64,000 bases of DNA from Bradyrhizobium hereditatis (GCF_020329435.1 NZ_JAGKJK010000014.1:124001-188000); one strand, 5' to 3'. Shown: positions 1 to 9,405, counted from the first letter of the stretch. Numbers and translations: made by a program. Notes: generated by a model not told the origin, from the letters alone.

Positions 1-750
1 GCCTACAATTGCATATCGCGATGGTCCGGTGCGCTTGGAGTCTGCGCGATCATCGCCATCATCCGCCCCGCTCATGCTGATCCCCGCGCTGTGGTTGAAC
101 TGTTCACTTCTCAGGGATGTTCGTCGTGTCCGCCGGCCGACAAGCTCGTTGGTGAACTCGCCAAGGATCCGTCAGTGATCGCGCTGAGCATGCCGGTCGA
201 CTACTGGGACTATCTTGGCTGGAAGGATACGCTGGCGGACTCGCGTTTCAGCGCGCGCCAGAAAGCCTATTCGCATGTGCGCGGCGACCGCAACCTCTAT
301 ACGCCGCAGATGATCGTCAATGGCTCGGCGCAGGTGATCGGCAGCGATCGCGCCGCCGTCGAAGGCGCGATCAAGAGCACGAGCAAGACTGATGGCGTGA
401 TGTCGCTGCCGGTGACGATGACGTTGTCGGGCAAGCTTCTCAACGTCTCGGTGGACGCGAGCAAGGTGTCGACGACGACCCGCCGCGGCGAGGTGTGGCT
501 CTGCTCGGTTTCGCGGGCGGTGCCGATTTCGATCGGGCGTGGCGAGAACCGCGGCCGCGAAATCACCTACTACAATGTGGTGCGCAATCTCGTGAAGGTC
601 GGCGACTGGAACGGCAGCTCCGGAAGCTGGACCATTCCGCTCGACAGTATTTCGCGCGAGGGCGTCGACGCCGCAGTTGTCTATGTTCAGGACGGCAGTC
701 GCGAGAAGCCGGGCCCGATGCTCGGCGCCGCCTATACCGAGCTGCGCTAG
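1..750 (+). CDS. DUF1223 family secreted thioredoxin-like protein (5' end cut by window)
   Basis: The frame is open from the first base, so the N-terminus lies outside the window; 249 residues are visible. They begin inside a signal-peptide-like stretch (hydrophobic GALGVCAIIAIIR, then AHA before DPRAVVELF), which argues for export to the periplasm. The mature part opens with VELFTSQGCSSCPPAD, a Cys-x-x-Cys site in a thioredoxin-like setting that typifies DUF1223 proteins. The first in-frame start-type codon (GTG at 91) would cut the protein after the signal peptide and is probably not the true start. The biochemical role of the family is not established; a redox function is only suggested by the CxxC. 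No operon partner is visible. Confidence 0.85.
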   Translation, partial: AYNCISRWSGALGVCAIIAIIRPAHADPRAVVELFTSQGCSSCPPADKLVGELAKDPSVIALSMPVDYWDYLGWKDTLADSRFSARQKAYSHVRGDRNLYTPQMIVNGSAQVIGSDRAAVEGAIKSTSKTDGVMSLPVTMTLSGKLLNVSVDASKVSTTTRRGEVWLCSVSRAVPISIGRGENRGREITYYNVVRNLVKVGDWNGSSGSWTIPLDSISREGVDAAVVYVQDGSREKPGPMLGAAYTELR

Positions 751-1159
751 CTCTTCCCGAAATTTATCTGAACGGACGTCGGTTACGGCATGCGGGGCTT
801 GGCCGCACTGAATGCCGCCCTCGTCCAAGTGGCCCACAAACGAAAAAGGACCAACTTTCGTTGGCCCAGTATCGGGATTAACTCCCTCTGCGAACAGGCC
901 CGATCCCGACGGCCCCGGGGGGCTGGGGGCTGAGGAATCCGGAACCGAAAGGACCGGGCCAACGCAGGGTTTTCTTTTCGCAATCCAGCGGGGCGGGCGG
1001 TTGGCCAAAGTGGGGCAGCAATAAGATTCCGCTAACGATCCCGTGAATCGATATTTTGGGATCTGAGGGGCATCCGCGCCGGTTTCCTTCGTATTTACAC
1101 CCCCTTGCAGCGTCCTGCGGTTAGCGCGATCATGTAAGTTGGATGACAGGAGGCGCTCC
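751..1159. other. Intergenic stretch without a recognisable gene
   Basis: About 400 bases between the DUF1223 gene and the DUF2794 gene. Short reading frames here show no ribosome binding site or family resemblance. A small hairpin (CCAAC, TTTC, GTTGG) lies near 861-874 and several C/G runs follow near 900-960. The promoter of the next gene should lie here, but no convincing -35/-10 pair was seen. Confidence 0.5.
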
Positions 1160-1531
1160 ATGAATCTGATATCGGAGGACACCGATCCGAGCGAAAGCCG
1201 CGCAGTGGCGGCGCGCGCCACTGCAGTTCCACCGCCGAATCGGGTCACCTTCAATCGTCTCGAACTCAACCGCATCCTCAATCTGTATGGACGCATGGTC
1301 GCCGACGGCGAATGGCGCGACTACGCCATCGACTTCATGAAGGAGCGTGCGGTGTTTTCGGTGTTCCGCCGCGCTTCTGAAGTTCCGATCTACCGCATCG
1401 AGAAGGATCCGCGGCTTGCGCGCAAGCAAGGCATGTACAGCGTGATCTCGGCAACCGGACTGATCCTGCGCCGCGGCCACGAGCTTGAACGCGTGCTGCT
1501 GGTGATCGACCGCAAGCTGGCGGTGGTTTAA
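1160..1531 (+). CDS. DUF2794 domain-containing protein
   Basis: A 123-residue protein. The ATG at 1160 is chosen over an in-frame upstream codon because AGGAGG at 1148-1153 lies six bases before it. After a short polar N-terminus come the conserved blocks RVTFNRLELNRILNLYGRM and GEWRDYAIDFM, then AVFSVFRRASEVPIYRIEKDP and a C-terminal basic/hydrophobic strand region, the pattern of the alphaproteobacterial DUF2794 family. It has no signal peptide or membrane segment, so it should be cytoplasmic. Function is unknown. It appears to be monocistronic, with the convergent acetyltransferase gene ending about 110 bases downstream. Confidence 0.85.
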   Translation: MNLISEDTDPSESRAVAARATAVPPPNRVTFNRLELNRILNLYGRMVADGEWRDYAIDFMKERAVFSVFRRASEVPIYRIEKDPRLARKQGMYSVISATGLILRRGHELERVLLVIDRKLAVV

Positions 1532-1645
1532 TCGGCCCGGCTACTGGGAGCCGGGGCTATCCTACTTTGCATGGGGTTGTTTTCTCGATTTTGAGTCTGG
1601 GCCCCCGGTGTACCGCCAAAGGGGCGGCGCTACGCTTTATCCAGA

Positions 1646-2176
1646 CTACGAAGCGGGGACCGTCGTGCTGCCTTCGCCGAGCGCACGCTGCATCATGACC
1701 GTGTCCAGCCAGCGGCCGAATTTGAGCCCGACATTCTGGAAGGTCCCGATCATCTGGAAGCCGCATTTGGTATGAACGCCGATCGAGCCGGCATTGGCGG
1801 AATCGCCGATGACGGCGATCATCTGCCGGAAGCCCCGCGCCTCGCACTCGGCGATCAGCCGCTGCATCAGTTGCAGGCCAATGCCGCGCCGGTGAGTGGC
1901 GGGCTGCAGGTAGACCGAGTTCTCCACCGTGAAACGGTAGGCTGGCCGCGGGCGGTAGGGACCGGCATAGGCATAGCCGATCACCCGGCCTTCGATGGCG
2001 GCGACGAAATAGGGAAAACCGCCATCCGACAGCGCCCTGAACCGCCGCGTCATCTCGGCGAGATCGGGCGGAATCAGCTCGAACGTCGCGGTGCCATAGC
2101 GCACCGCATGCTCATAGATATCGGTGATGGCGGGAAGGTCGGCCTCGTTAGCGGGCCGGATTTCAGGCGTCGACAT
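1646..2176 (-). CDS. GNAT family N-acetyltransferase, phosphinothricin acetyltransferase-like
   Basis: A 176-residue cytoplasmic acyltransferase. It starts MSTPEIRPANEADLPAITDIYEHAV, the usual opening of Pat/Bar/MnaT-like GNAT enzymes, and carries the acetyl-CoA pyrophosphate loop HRRGIGLQLM at about residues 95-104. A later block resembling AVIGDSANAGSIGVHTKCGF matches the subfamily. Relatives acetylate the amino group of phosphinothricin, methionine sulfone or similar amino acid analogues; the substrate here cannot be read from sequence. The gene stands alone on the minus strand, about 80 bases downstream of the Bax-inhibitor-like gene, from which it is separated by a terminator hairpin. 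Confidence 0.85.
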   Translation of the reverse strand: MSTPEIRPANEADLPAITDIYEHAVRYGTATFELIPPDLAEMTRRFRALSDGGFPYFVAAIEGRVIGYAYAGPYRPRPAYRFTVENSVYLQPATHRRGIGLQLMQRLIAECEARGFRQMIAVIGDSANAGSIGVHTKCGFQMIGTFQNVGLKFGRWLDTVMMQRALGEGSTTVPAS

Positions 2177-2202
2177 CGGGGTAGAATATTTTTGCTGCGC
2201 GC

Positions 2203-2234
2203 AAAAGAAAAGCCCCGGCGCAAGGCCGGGGCTT
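2203..2234 (-). terminator. Intrinsic terminator after the Bax inhibitor-1-like gene
   Basis: Perfect 10-bp stem (2210-2219 with 2225-2234, AAGCCCCGGC arm) around a 5-base loop, followed on the minus strand by a T-rich stretch (complement of AAAAGAAAA at 2203-2211). It lies 25 bases past the stop codon at 2259. Confidence 0.85.
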
Positions 2235-2258
2235 CAACTCTTGAACCTGGTCGGCGCG

Positions 2259-3050
2259 CTATTCGCGCTGGCCGAGGAGCTGCAGGAGCAGCGTGAACAG
2301 GTTGATGAAGTTCAGATAGAGCGACAGCGCACCGGTGATGGCCGCCTTCTCCGCTATCTCGCCACCCTCGGAGGCGTAGCCGTAGATGTAGTCGTTCTTC
2401 AGCCGCTGGGTATCCCAGGCGGTGAGGCCCGCGAACACCAGCACGCCGACCACCGAGACGATGAACTGCAGCATCGAACTCGCCAGGAACAGGTTGACCA
2501 GGCTCGCGATGATGACGCCGATCAGACCCATGAACAGGAACGACCCCATGCCGCTCATGTCACGCTTGGTGGTGTAGCCGTAGAGGCTCAGCGCGCCGAA
2601 GGTCGCCGCGGTGATGAAAAACACCCGGACGATCGAGGTGTGCGTGTACACCAGGAAGATCGACGACAGCGAAATGCCCATCAGCGCCGAGAACACCCAG
2701 AAAAGCATCTGGGCGGTCGCAGGCCGCAGCCGGTTGATGCCGAAAGAGATCGCGAACACCATGACCAGCGGCGCGAGGATGAACAGCCACTTCAGCGGGC
2801 TGACATACATCGCGTAGCCGAACGGCGTCAGGAAGGCGTTGCCGAACCTGGCGGCGGCGCCAGCCTGGTCGGTCGTCACCGCGGCCATATAGACGCCGAG
2901 CGCCGCAAAGCCGGTGATGGCCAAGCCGATGCTCATGTAGTTGTAGATGCGCAGCATGTAGGCGCGCAGACCGGCATCGACGGCCGCAGCGTCAACGCGT
3001 CCGGCGGCCCGGCCGAAAGGAGATACGTAGTTACGGTCTAGGTCCGACAT
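2259..3050 (-). CDS. Bax inhibitor-1 / YccA family inner-membrane protein
   Basis: A 263-residue polytopic membrane protein. After a soluble N-terminus (about 35 residues) there are roughly seven hydrophobic helices, beginning with YMSIGLAITGFAALGVYMA and ending in a loop with FAGLTAWDTQRLKNDY, a signature stretch of the BI-1/YccA family, before the final helix. Length and topology match the family. YccA in E. coli interacts with the FtsH protease and BI-1 proteins can act as pH-sensitive ion leaks; which applies here is not visible. The ATG at 3050 is the only sensible start. Transcription appears monocistronic, ended by the hairpin at 2203-2234. Confidence 0.92.
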   Translation of the reverse strand: MSDLDRNYVSPFGRAAGRVDAAAVDAGLRAYMLRIYNYMSIGLAITGFAALGVYMAAVTTDQAGAAARFGNAFLTPFGYAMYVSPLKWLFILAPLVMVFAISFGINRLRPATAQMLFWVFSALMGISLSSIFLVYTHTSIVRVFFITAATFGALSLYGYTTKRDMSGMGSFLFMGLIGVIIASLVNLFLASSMLQFIVSVVGVLVFAGLTAWDTQRLKNDYIYGYASEGGEIAEKAAITGALSLYLNFINLFTLLLQLLGQRE

Positions 3051-3293
3051 GGTCGAATTCCCGTTGGTTGCCCGGCGGAGCGCAAGGGGTTTGCGGCGCC
3101 GGTTAGATTTCTTAGCTCAGATGTCCCGATCTGCGACGTAGTCTTACGTCATGAACCCGGCCAACTGATCTTGGCTGGTATGTGGGAAACTAACACATTC
3201 GCCGCAAGCTTCCACGCGCGGCTGAATGTCGCTTCTGGCAGCTATTTCCGCGGTAAAAGCGGTGTTAACCCCGTCTTCCGCCGCTACAAATTG

Positions 3294-5864
3294 TCACAAA
3301 TTCCGCAACACGCTCGCCGGCTTCTGGTTTAGCGCCAGCAACGTGCCGGCGAGCCCGAGCCCGACCGTGACAATCAGGGCGGCGGCGACCACGCCCGCCG
3401 CGCTGCCGGCCTGCCAGATGAAACTGAGCGTCATCAGCCGGGTGACGATCAGCCACGCCGCGATCGAGCCCGCGATCACACCGAACACGGCGGTAGCGAG
3501 GCCGATCAACAGGTATTCCAGCGCGTAGGCGCCGAGCAATCGCGCCCGGGTTGCGCCCAGCGTCTTCAGGATCACCGCGTCATAGACCCGATGGCGATGG
3601 CCCGCCGCCAGCGCGCCGCCGAGCACCAGCATCGCCGAGATCAGGGTGACCGCGCTGGCGCCGCGGATGGCGAGCACGAGGTTGGTGACGACGGTGCCGA
3701 CGGTTTCCAGCGCCTCGCGGACCCGGACGCTGGTCACCATCGGAAAGGCGTCGGCCACTTGCTTGATGATTCGGGCATCGCCGGCCGGATCCGGGTGGGC
3801 CTCGGACAAGGTCGCGACATGGCTGTGCGGGGCACCCTTGAAGGCGTTGGGCGAGAACACCAGCACGAAGTTGATGCCGAGCCCCTGCCAGTCGACGTTA
3901 CGCAGATTGCTGATCCGGGCGGGGATATCGCGGCCGAGCACATTGACGACGATTTCGTCACCGATCTTGAGTTTCAGCCCGTCGGCGATCTTCTTCTCCA
4001 GCGAAACCAGCGGCGGGCCCTTATAGTCCGCGCTCCACCATTCGCCCTCGACCACCTTCGAGCCCTTTGGAACTTCGTTGGTGTAGGTCAGGCCGCGGTC
4101 GCTCTGCAGCACCCATTCGGAATCCTGCGCCGGTTTGAGCTCGTCGGCCTTGACGCCGCGCGCCGCGACGATGCGCCCGCGCAGCATCGGCACGTCGTCC
4201 ACGGTCGATTGCGGCGCCACTTTCTTCAGGAATTCGCCGAACCGGTCGGCGTCTGCGGTTGGAATGTCGATAAAGTAGAACGAAGGCGCGCGCTCCGGCA
4301 GCGCAGCCAGGAACTGCCGGCGCAGATTGCCGTCGATCTGGGTAATGGTGACGAGCACCGCCAGCCCAAGCCCGAGCGACATCACGACCGAGGGCGTCAG
4401 AGCGCCTGGCCGGTAGATATTGGCGATCGCCAGGCGCAGCATGGTGATGCGGCTGCGTGGCATGCGGCGGGCCAGCGCCATCAGGCCGGCGGCGACGCCG
4501 CGCAGTAGCGCGAATACCGCGACCGAAGAAACGACGAACACGGCGGCGACCCGCTTGTCGTAGGCAAGCCCGATGGCGACGGCAACCAAGAGTGCGATCA
4601 CGATCGCCATCAGCGCGAGGTAGCTCCACCGCGGGCGGTGCCACTCGCGGGCAACTTCCTCGCGAAACAGCGCCGCGACCGGCACGTCATGCACCCGGCC
4701 GAGCGGCCATAGTCCAAAGGCGAGCGCAGTGAGCAGGCCATAGACGAAGGATAGCGCCAGCTCGTCCAAATGCAGGGCAGGGATCACCGGCAGCGGCAGC
4801 AGCTTGCCGAACACGCCGACAATGAGGAACGGCAGAGCCGCGCCGGCGGCAAGCCCGATCACCGAACCGACGGCGGCAAGCAGGATCACCTGCGTCAGGT
4901 AGATCGTGAAAACCTCGCGGCCCGTGGCGCCCAGCGCCTTGAACGAGGCGATGACGTCGCGGCGGTGATCGATATGGCTCTTGATGGCGTTGGCGACACC
5001 GACGCCGCCGACCAGAAGGGCGGCGAGGCCGACCAGCGTCAGGAACTGGGTGAATCGATTGATCGTGCGCTCGAGTTGCGGAGAGGCATTGCTGCTGCTG
5101 CGAATCCACCAGCCGGCCTCCGGCAGCGCGCTCCGCGCGCTGTCGATCAATTGGGTGGCGGCGCGGTCGTCGGCCGCATTGGCGGGCAGCTTCACGCGGT
5201 ACATCCAGCGCACCAGGCTGCCGGGCTGCAGCAAACCGGTGGCGCGCAGGCTGGCTTCGCTGACCAGGACACGCGGGCCGAGGCCGACATTGCCGGCGAG
5301 CTTGTCCGGCTCGGCGCCGACCACGCTGCGGATCTGAAACGTGGCATTGCCGATTGTAATGCGATCGCCGAGCTGGAGATCGAGCCGCGCCAGCAGCGTC
5401 GAATCAACCGCCGCGCCAAACGCGCCATCGCGCTCGGTGAGCAGATCCGCCATCGGCACCGGGGGATCGAGCGTGACCTGTCCGAGCATCGGATAGTTGC
5501 CGTCCACCGCCTTGAGCTCGACCAGCGCCAGCTTGCCGTCAGCGCCGCGGGCCATGACGCGCAAGGCGGCTGCGACCGAGACCTGGCCGCGCGAGCGCAG
5601 GAAGGCGAGTTCCTCCGGCTTGGCCTCGCGCTGGATGAGCGAGAACGCGACGTCACCGCCGAGCAACGTGCGGCCCTCACGCGTCAAACCTTCGCTAAGG
5701 CTTGCGGCGACCGAGCCGACGCCGGCAATTGCCATCACGCCGAGCGCAATGCAGGCAATGAAGACGTAAAAGCCGCGGAGGCCGCCGCGCAATTCGCGCA
5801 GCGCATAGCGGAGAGCAAGCGACGACGCGCGGCTGCGGTAAACGGGTTCGGAAACGGTGGTCAT
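3294..5864 (-). CDS. ABC transporter permease, YbbP/FtsX-type
   Basis: An 856-residue permease with the MacB/FtsX architecture duplicated as in YbbP: an N-terminal helix near residues 30-55 (GFYVFIACIALGVMAIAGVGSVA), a large periplasmic domain, three helices around 265-400, a central helical pair, a second periplasmic domain, and three C-terminal helices. The start ATG overlaps the stop of the upstream ATPase gene by four bases (ATGA), so the two are translationally coupled. The pair with divergent tesA repeats the ybbAP/tesA arrangement of other proteobacteria. It probably moves lipids or lipoprotein-like hydrophobic cargo out of the inner membrane; the substrate is inferred from family only. 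Confidence 0.92.
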   Translation of the reverse strand: MTTVSEPVYRSRASSLALRYALRELRGGLRGFYVFIACIALGVMAIAGVGSVAASLSEGLTREGRTLLGGDVAFSLIQREAKPEELAFLRSRGQVSVAAALRVMARGADGKLALVELKAVDGNYPMLGQVTLDPPVPMADLLTERDGAFGAAVDSTLLARLDLQLGDRITIGNATFQIRSVVGAEPDKLAGNVGLGPRVLVSEASLRATGLLQPGSLVRWMYRVKLPANAADDRAATQLIDSARSALPEAGWWIRSSSNASPQLERTINRFTQFLTLVGLAALLVGGVGVANAIKSHIDHRRDVIASFKALGATGREVFTIYLTQVILLAAVGSVIGLAAGAALPFLIVGVFGKLLPLPVIPALHLDELALSFVYGLLTALAFGLWPLGRVHDVPVAALFREEVAREWHRPRWSYLALMAIVIALLVAVAIGLAYDKRVAAVFVVSSVAVFALLRGVAAGLMALARRMPRSRITMLRLAIANIYRPGALTPSVVMSLGLGLAVLVTITQIDGNLRRQFLAALPERAPSFYFIDIPTADADRFGEFLKKVAPQSTVDDVPMLRGRIVAARGVKADELKPAQDSEWVLQSDRGLTYTNEVPKGSKVVEGEWWSADYKGPPLVSLEKKIADGLKLKIGDEIVVNVLGRDIPARISNLRNVDWQGLGINFVLVFSPNAFKGAPHSHVATLSEAHPDPAGDARIIKQVADAFPMVTSVRVREALETVGTVVTNLVLAIRGASAVTLISAMLVLGGALAAGHRHRVYDAVILKTLGATRARLLGAYALEYLLIGLATAVFGVIAGSIAAWLIVTRLMTLSFIWQAGSAAGVVAAALIVTVGLGLAGTLLALNQKPASVLRNL

Positions 5865-6574
5865 GAATGTCCGTCGATGCGGCCCGAGCGCAGCCGCACC
5901 ACGCGGTCACAGCGCTGTGCGAGCGAACTGTCATGCGTCACCAGCACCAGCGTCATGCCGCGCTCGGCGTGCTTGGTGAACAAGAGATCGACGATCTGCT
6001 TGCCGGTGGTCTCGTCGAGATTGCCGGTCGGCTCGTCCGCGACGAGGATGGCGGGATCAGGCGCCAGCGCGCGGGCGAGCGCCACGCGCTGCTGCTCACC
6101 GCCGGACAATTGTGTCGGGTAATGATGCAGGCGCTCGCCAAGCCCGACGGATGCCAGCTCCTTCGCCGCGCGCTCCGCCGCGTCGGGATTGCCGGCAAGC
6201 TCGAGCGGCACCGCGACGTTTTCCAGCGCCGTCATGGTCGGGATCAGGTGAAACGATTGGAACACGATGCCGACCTGGCGGCCGCGAAAGCGCGCCAGCG
6301 CGTCCTCGTCGAGGGCATTGAACGGCGTGCCGTCCACCACCACCTCTCCGCTGTCAGGACGTTCCAACCCCGCCATCACCATCAGCAAGGTCGATTTGCC
6401 GGAGCCCGATGGCCCGATCAGGCCGATCGCCTCGCCCGATGCCACGCGAAGGCTGATATCTTTCAGGATATGAACGCGGGCGGCGCCGGTGCCGAGCGAG
6501 AGGTTGACGTTGGAGATGGAAATGGTGTCCGGCCCGAGGCCGGTCAGGGAAGAGGGTTCGATGCGACTGTCCAT
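5861..6574 (-). CDS. ABC transporter ATP-binding protein, YbbA/LolD-type
   Basis: A 237-residue ATPase subunit partnering the permease just downstream. Visible motifs are Walker A GPSGSGKST (about residues 54-62), Q-loop VFQSFHLIPTMTALENVA, signature LSGGEQQRVALARAL, Walker B ILVADEPTGNLD and H-loop LVLVTHDSSLA. The ATG at 6574 is preferred; the frame is open to 6637 but that would run into the divergent tesA start region, and homology begins after MDSRIEPSS. Only about 50 bases separate this start from tesA, so both promoters share that short gap. Confidence 0.92.
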   Translation of the reverse strand: MDSRIEPSSLTGLGPDTISISNVNLSLGTGAARVHILKDISLRVASGEAIGLIGPSGSGKSTLLMVMAGLERPDSGEVVVDGTPFNALDEDALARFRGRQVGIVFQSFHLIPTMTALENVAVPLELAGNPDAAERAAKELASVGLGERLHHYPTQLSGGEQQRVALARALAPDPAILVADEPTGNLDETTGKQIVDLLFTKHAERGMTLVLVTHDSSLAQRCDRVVRLRSGRIDGHS

Positions 6575-6623
6575 GGCTCGGTCATATGGCACTTCCGCCG
6601 CTCGGGTCGAGGGCCTGAAGCGG

Positions 6624-7289
6624 ATGTTTGCGCACATACGCGTGTTGATTATGGCTTTGATGACGCTCGTGCCGGCTTTGGCCCAGGCTCAGACCCAAAG
6701 CCCAACCAACGTGCCGGCCAAACCGGTGAAAATGGTCGTCCTTGGCGATTCCTTGAGCGCCGGTTTCGGTCTTTCAGCCCAGGCCGCGTTCCCCGCCCGC
6801 CTGCAAAAAGCGTTAGCCGACAAGGGGATAAAGGTTGACATGATCAATGCCGGGGTGTCCGGCGATACCACCTCGGGCGGACGCGACCGGCTGGACTGGT
6901 CGGTCCCCGATGGAACCGAGGCGGTGATTGTCGAACTCGGCGCCAACGACGCTCTGCGCGGAATCGATCCCGCTGTCACCCGCGCCGCGTTGACCGATAT
7001 TCTGACGCGGCTAAAGGCGCGGAATATCGCAGTTCTCCTATGCGGCATGCTGGCGCCGCCGAACTACGGCAGCGAATACGCCGCGCGCTTCAACGCGATC
7101 TATCCGGAGCTTTCAAAATCCTTCGGCGTGCCGCTCTATCCGTTCTTTTTGGAGGGGGTCGCCGCCGAGGCCAAGCTTAACCAGGCGGACGGAATTCATC
7201 CGACCCCTGAGGGCGTCGATCTTATCGTGAAGAACATTCTGCCCACGGTGGAGGCATTTATTGGCACGATCTCGGGGCAACGGAGTTAA
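6624..7289 (+). CDS. tesA: TesA-like GDSL arylesterase / lysophospholipase
   Basis: A 221-residue SGNH hydrolase. The ATG at 6624 gives a clean signal peptide (MFAHIRVLIMALMTLVPALAQAQ), so the enzyme is periplasmic. Block I is VVLGDSLSAGFGLS with the catalytic Ser, block III is ELGANDALRG, and block V is DGIHPTPEG with the Asp-x-x-His of the triad. Family members hydrolyse acyl-CoA thioesters, aryl esters and lysophospholipids. It is divergent from the YbbA/YbbP exporter, a partnership kept in E. coli. A frame open upstream to 6489 overlaps the ATPase gene and is not used. No terminator is seen after it. Confidence 0.9.
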   Translation: MFAHIRVLIMALMTLVPALAQAQTQSPTNVPAKPVKMVVLGDSLSAGFGLSAQAAFPARLQKALADKGIKVDMINAGVSGDTTSGGRDRLDWSVPDGTEAVIVELGANDALRGIDPAVTRAALTDILTRLKARNIAVLLCGMLAPPNYGSEYAARFNAIYPELSKSFGVPLYPFFLEGVAAEAKLNQADGIHPTPEGVDLIVKNILPTVEAFIGTISGQRS

Positions 7290-7468
7290 AAAAGTGGCGG
7301 CGGATAAGGTTTTCCGATGTTTTCCCCGAAGGTTTCCAATCCGTAAACGCCCCATGCTTCGCAGAGTCACATAAGTCGAGTAGAAATGACTATCGGTGAT
7401 TCGTCACCGGGCGCTGTTACAGGACATGGTCCTTTTTAAGATCATGCCCAAGCATCGGGAGTCATGCG

Positions 7469-8005
7469 ATGCCGCGTTTGTTTGCTGGACTAGAAATCCC
7501 GGCCGATATCGGCCAGAGCCTTTCTAGTTTGCGTGGCGGCCTTCCTGGCGCGCGCTGGATCGATCCAGAAAATTACCACGTCACCTTGCGCTTCATCGGC
7601 GACATCGATGGCGCCTCGGCGAATGAAATCGCCTCGATGCTGTTTCGGGTCAATCGCAAGCCGTTCGAAGTCAAGGTGCAGGGCCTGCAGAGTTTTGGCG
7701 GCAAAAAACCGCGCGCGGTGGTCGCTTCCGTCGAGCCAAGCCGGCCGCTCATCGAACTGCAGGCCGAACTCGAACGGCTGATGCAGCGGCTCGGGCTTGA
7801 TCCGGAGGGGCGAAAATTCATCCCTCATGTGACGCTGGCGCGGCTGCACGACGCTTCAAGCCAGGACGTTGCCGATTATCTATCGGTGCGGGGCTATTTT
7901 CCGAGCCGCACGTTCTGGGCTTCGCGGTTCGTCCTGTTCTCCTCCCGCGCCTCCACCGGCGGCGGGCCTTACGTGGTCGAGGATTCCTACGCGCTGAGCG
8001 CGTGA
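7469..8005 (+). CDS. thpR: RNA 2',3'-cyclic phosphodiesterase (2'-5' RNA ligase family)
   Basis: A 178-residue member of the 2H phosphoesterase family. Both H-x-T-x catalytic motifs are present: HVTLRFIGDID near residue 36 and HVTLARLHD near residue 119, in the usual spacing of ThpR/LigT. It opens with MPRLFAGLEIP, the normal first strand. The enzyme opens RNA 2',3'-cyclic phosphates and in vitro can join 2'-5' linkages; its cellular role remains unclear. The ATG at 7469 is preceded by a weak GGGAG-like ribosome site near 7459. It stands alone between tesA and zapE. Confidence 0.92.
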   Translation: MPRLFAGLEIPADIGQSLSSLRGGLPGARWIDPENYHVTLRFIGDIDGASANEIASMLFRVNRKPFEVKVQGLQSFGGKKPRAVVASVEPSRPLIELQAELERLMQRLGLDPEGRKFIPHVTLARLHDASSQDVADYLSVRGYFPSRTFWASRFVLFSSRASTGGGPYVVEDSYALSA

Positions 8006-8142
8006 GGGCAAGGGCCGGATGGGTCACGTATCAGTGGTGTACTGAATACCTCGTCTGCGCGTCTCCAGGTCGAGCCACTTGCATACCCCCAACACCAATT
8101 CACGGGTTGCAATTTTCGTGCGCTTAAGGCCGAAAGAGGGCC

Positions 8143-9327
8143 ATGCTGTCGACCGACCCTACCTCGTTCCGCGCACAGTATCAGGCGCTGGTTTCCTCCG
8201 GAGCGATCGAAGCTGATCCCGCGCAAGCGGACGCCGCCGAGGCGTTTGCCGCGCTTGAGGAGCGGCTGTCGAGCTACAAGCCCGCGCGCAAGCTCAGCCT
8301 GCTCGGCCGACTGTTCGGCGACAAAAGCGAGGCGCCGCCGCGCGGTCTTTACGTTTATGGCGAGGTCGGCCGCGGCAAGACCATGCTGATGGATCTGTTC
8401 TTTCAGCACTCACCGGTCCAGCACAAGCGCCGCGCCCATTTCCACGAGTTCATGGCCGAGGCGCATGAGAAGATCTACGCCTATCGCCAGAACATCGCGC
8501 GCGGTGAAATCCCGGACGGCGACGTGATCGAACTGACTGCGAACGCCATCTTCGACGAGGCGTGGCTGCTGTGCTTCGACGAATTTCACGTCACCGACAT
8601 TGCCGACGCCATGATCCTCGGTCGGCTTTTCTCAAAGCTGTTCGAACTCGGCACCGTGGTTGTGGCGACCTCGAACGTTGCGCCCGAAGACCTTTACAAG
8701 GGCGGTCTCAACCGCGCGCTGTTCCTGCCCTTCATCAGCCAGATCGAAAGTCGCATGGACGTGCTGCGGCTCGACGCACGCACCGATTTCCGGCTGGAAA
8801 AACTCACCGGCGTGAAGATGTGGCTGGTGCCGCCGGATGATGAAGCCGGCGCGGCGCTCGACGGCGCCTGGCGCAAGATGACCGGCAACGCGCCCTGCAA
8901 GCCGCGCGATATCTCGATCAAGGGCCGCATTCTGCGCGTGCCCTGTTCGGCGCACGGGGTGGCGCGGTTTTCCTTTGCCGATATCTGCGAAAAACCGCTC
9001 GCGGCCTCGGACTATCTGCGGCTGGCGCATGATTATCACACCATCCTGATCGACCGCATTCCGGTGATGGGCTATCCCGAGCGCAACGCCGCCAAGCGGT
9101 TCATTTCGCTGATCGACACCCTCTACGACAATGCCGTGAAGCTGATGGCGTCGGCCGAAGCCGATCCGGTGTCGCTGTACCTGGCGACCGATGGTGTCGA
9201 GGCCATGGAGTTCAAGCGGACCGCATCGCGCCTGATCGAGATGAGTTCCGAGTCTTACCTGGCCCTGCCACATGGCCGGAAGGATTCCGCGGCCAGCGGG
9301 TCGAGCACGGGGCTGGTGGAGACGTAG
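8143..9327 (+). CDS. zapE: Cell division protein ZapE (AFG1-like ATPase)
   Basis: A 394-residue P-loop ATPase. Walker A is GEVGRGKT (residues 73-80), Walker B is LLCFDEFHVTDIAD, followed by VVATSNVAPEDLYKGGLNR, all typical of the AFG1/ZapE family. In E. coli ZapE associates with the Z-ring late in division; mitochondrial relatives act with membrane proteases. Length matches alphaproteobacterial ZapE. The ATG at 8143 follows GAAAGAGGGCC. Conserved positions cover the whole protein with no break. In related genomes it lies upstream of mdh, as here. Confidence 0.92.
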   Translation: MLSTDPTSFRAQYQALVSSGAIEADPAQADAAEAFAALEERLSSYKPARKLSLLGRLFGDKSEAPPRGLYVYGEVGRGKTMLMDLFFQHSPVQHKRRAHFHEFMAEAHEKIYAYRQNIARGEIPDGDVIELTANAIFDEAWLLCFDEFHVTDIADAMILGRLFSKLFELGTVVVATSNVAPEDLYKGGLNRALFLPFISQIESRMDVLRLDARTDFRLEKLTGVKMWLVPPDDEAGAALDGAWRKMTGNAPCKPRDISIKGRILRVPCSAHGVARFSFADICEKPLAASDYLRLAHDYHTILIDRIPVMGYPERNAAKRFISLIDTLYDNAVKLMASAEADPVSLYLATDGVEAMEFKRTASRLIEMSSESYLALPHGRKDSAASGSSTGLVET

Positions 9328-9349
9328 TCCCGTCGCGGGCTCTCAGCCT

Positions 9350-9405
9350 GTCATTGCGAGCGCAGCGAAGCAATCCATGCTTCAGCTCCGCTTCATCGCA
9401 ATGAC
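9350..9405. repeat. REP-like palindromic intergenic repeat (copy 1)
   Basis: A 10-bp inverted repeat GTCATTGCGA (9350-9359) and TCGCAATGAC (9396-9405) encloses GAAGCAATCCATG. A second, related copy occurs at 48593-48676. Such short palindromes are scattered between genes in Bradyrhizobium-type genomes. It lies between zapE and mdh and could stabilise or end the zapE transcript. Confidence 0.7.

Noticed and set aside
172..1296. Long minus-strand open frame (374 codons)
   Set aside because: It lies opposite the DUF1223 and DUF2794 genes, is Arg/His-rich and has no family pattern; an antisense artefact of high GC.
2124..3041. 305-codon plus-strand open frame
   Set aside because: Opposite the Bax inhibitor-1-like gene; His/Gln/Arg-rich without any family signal.
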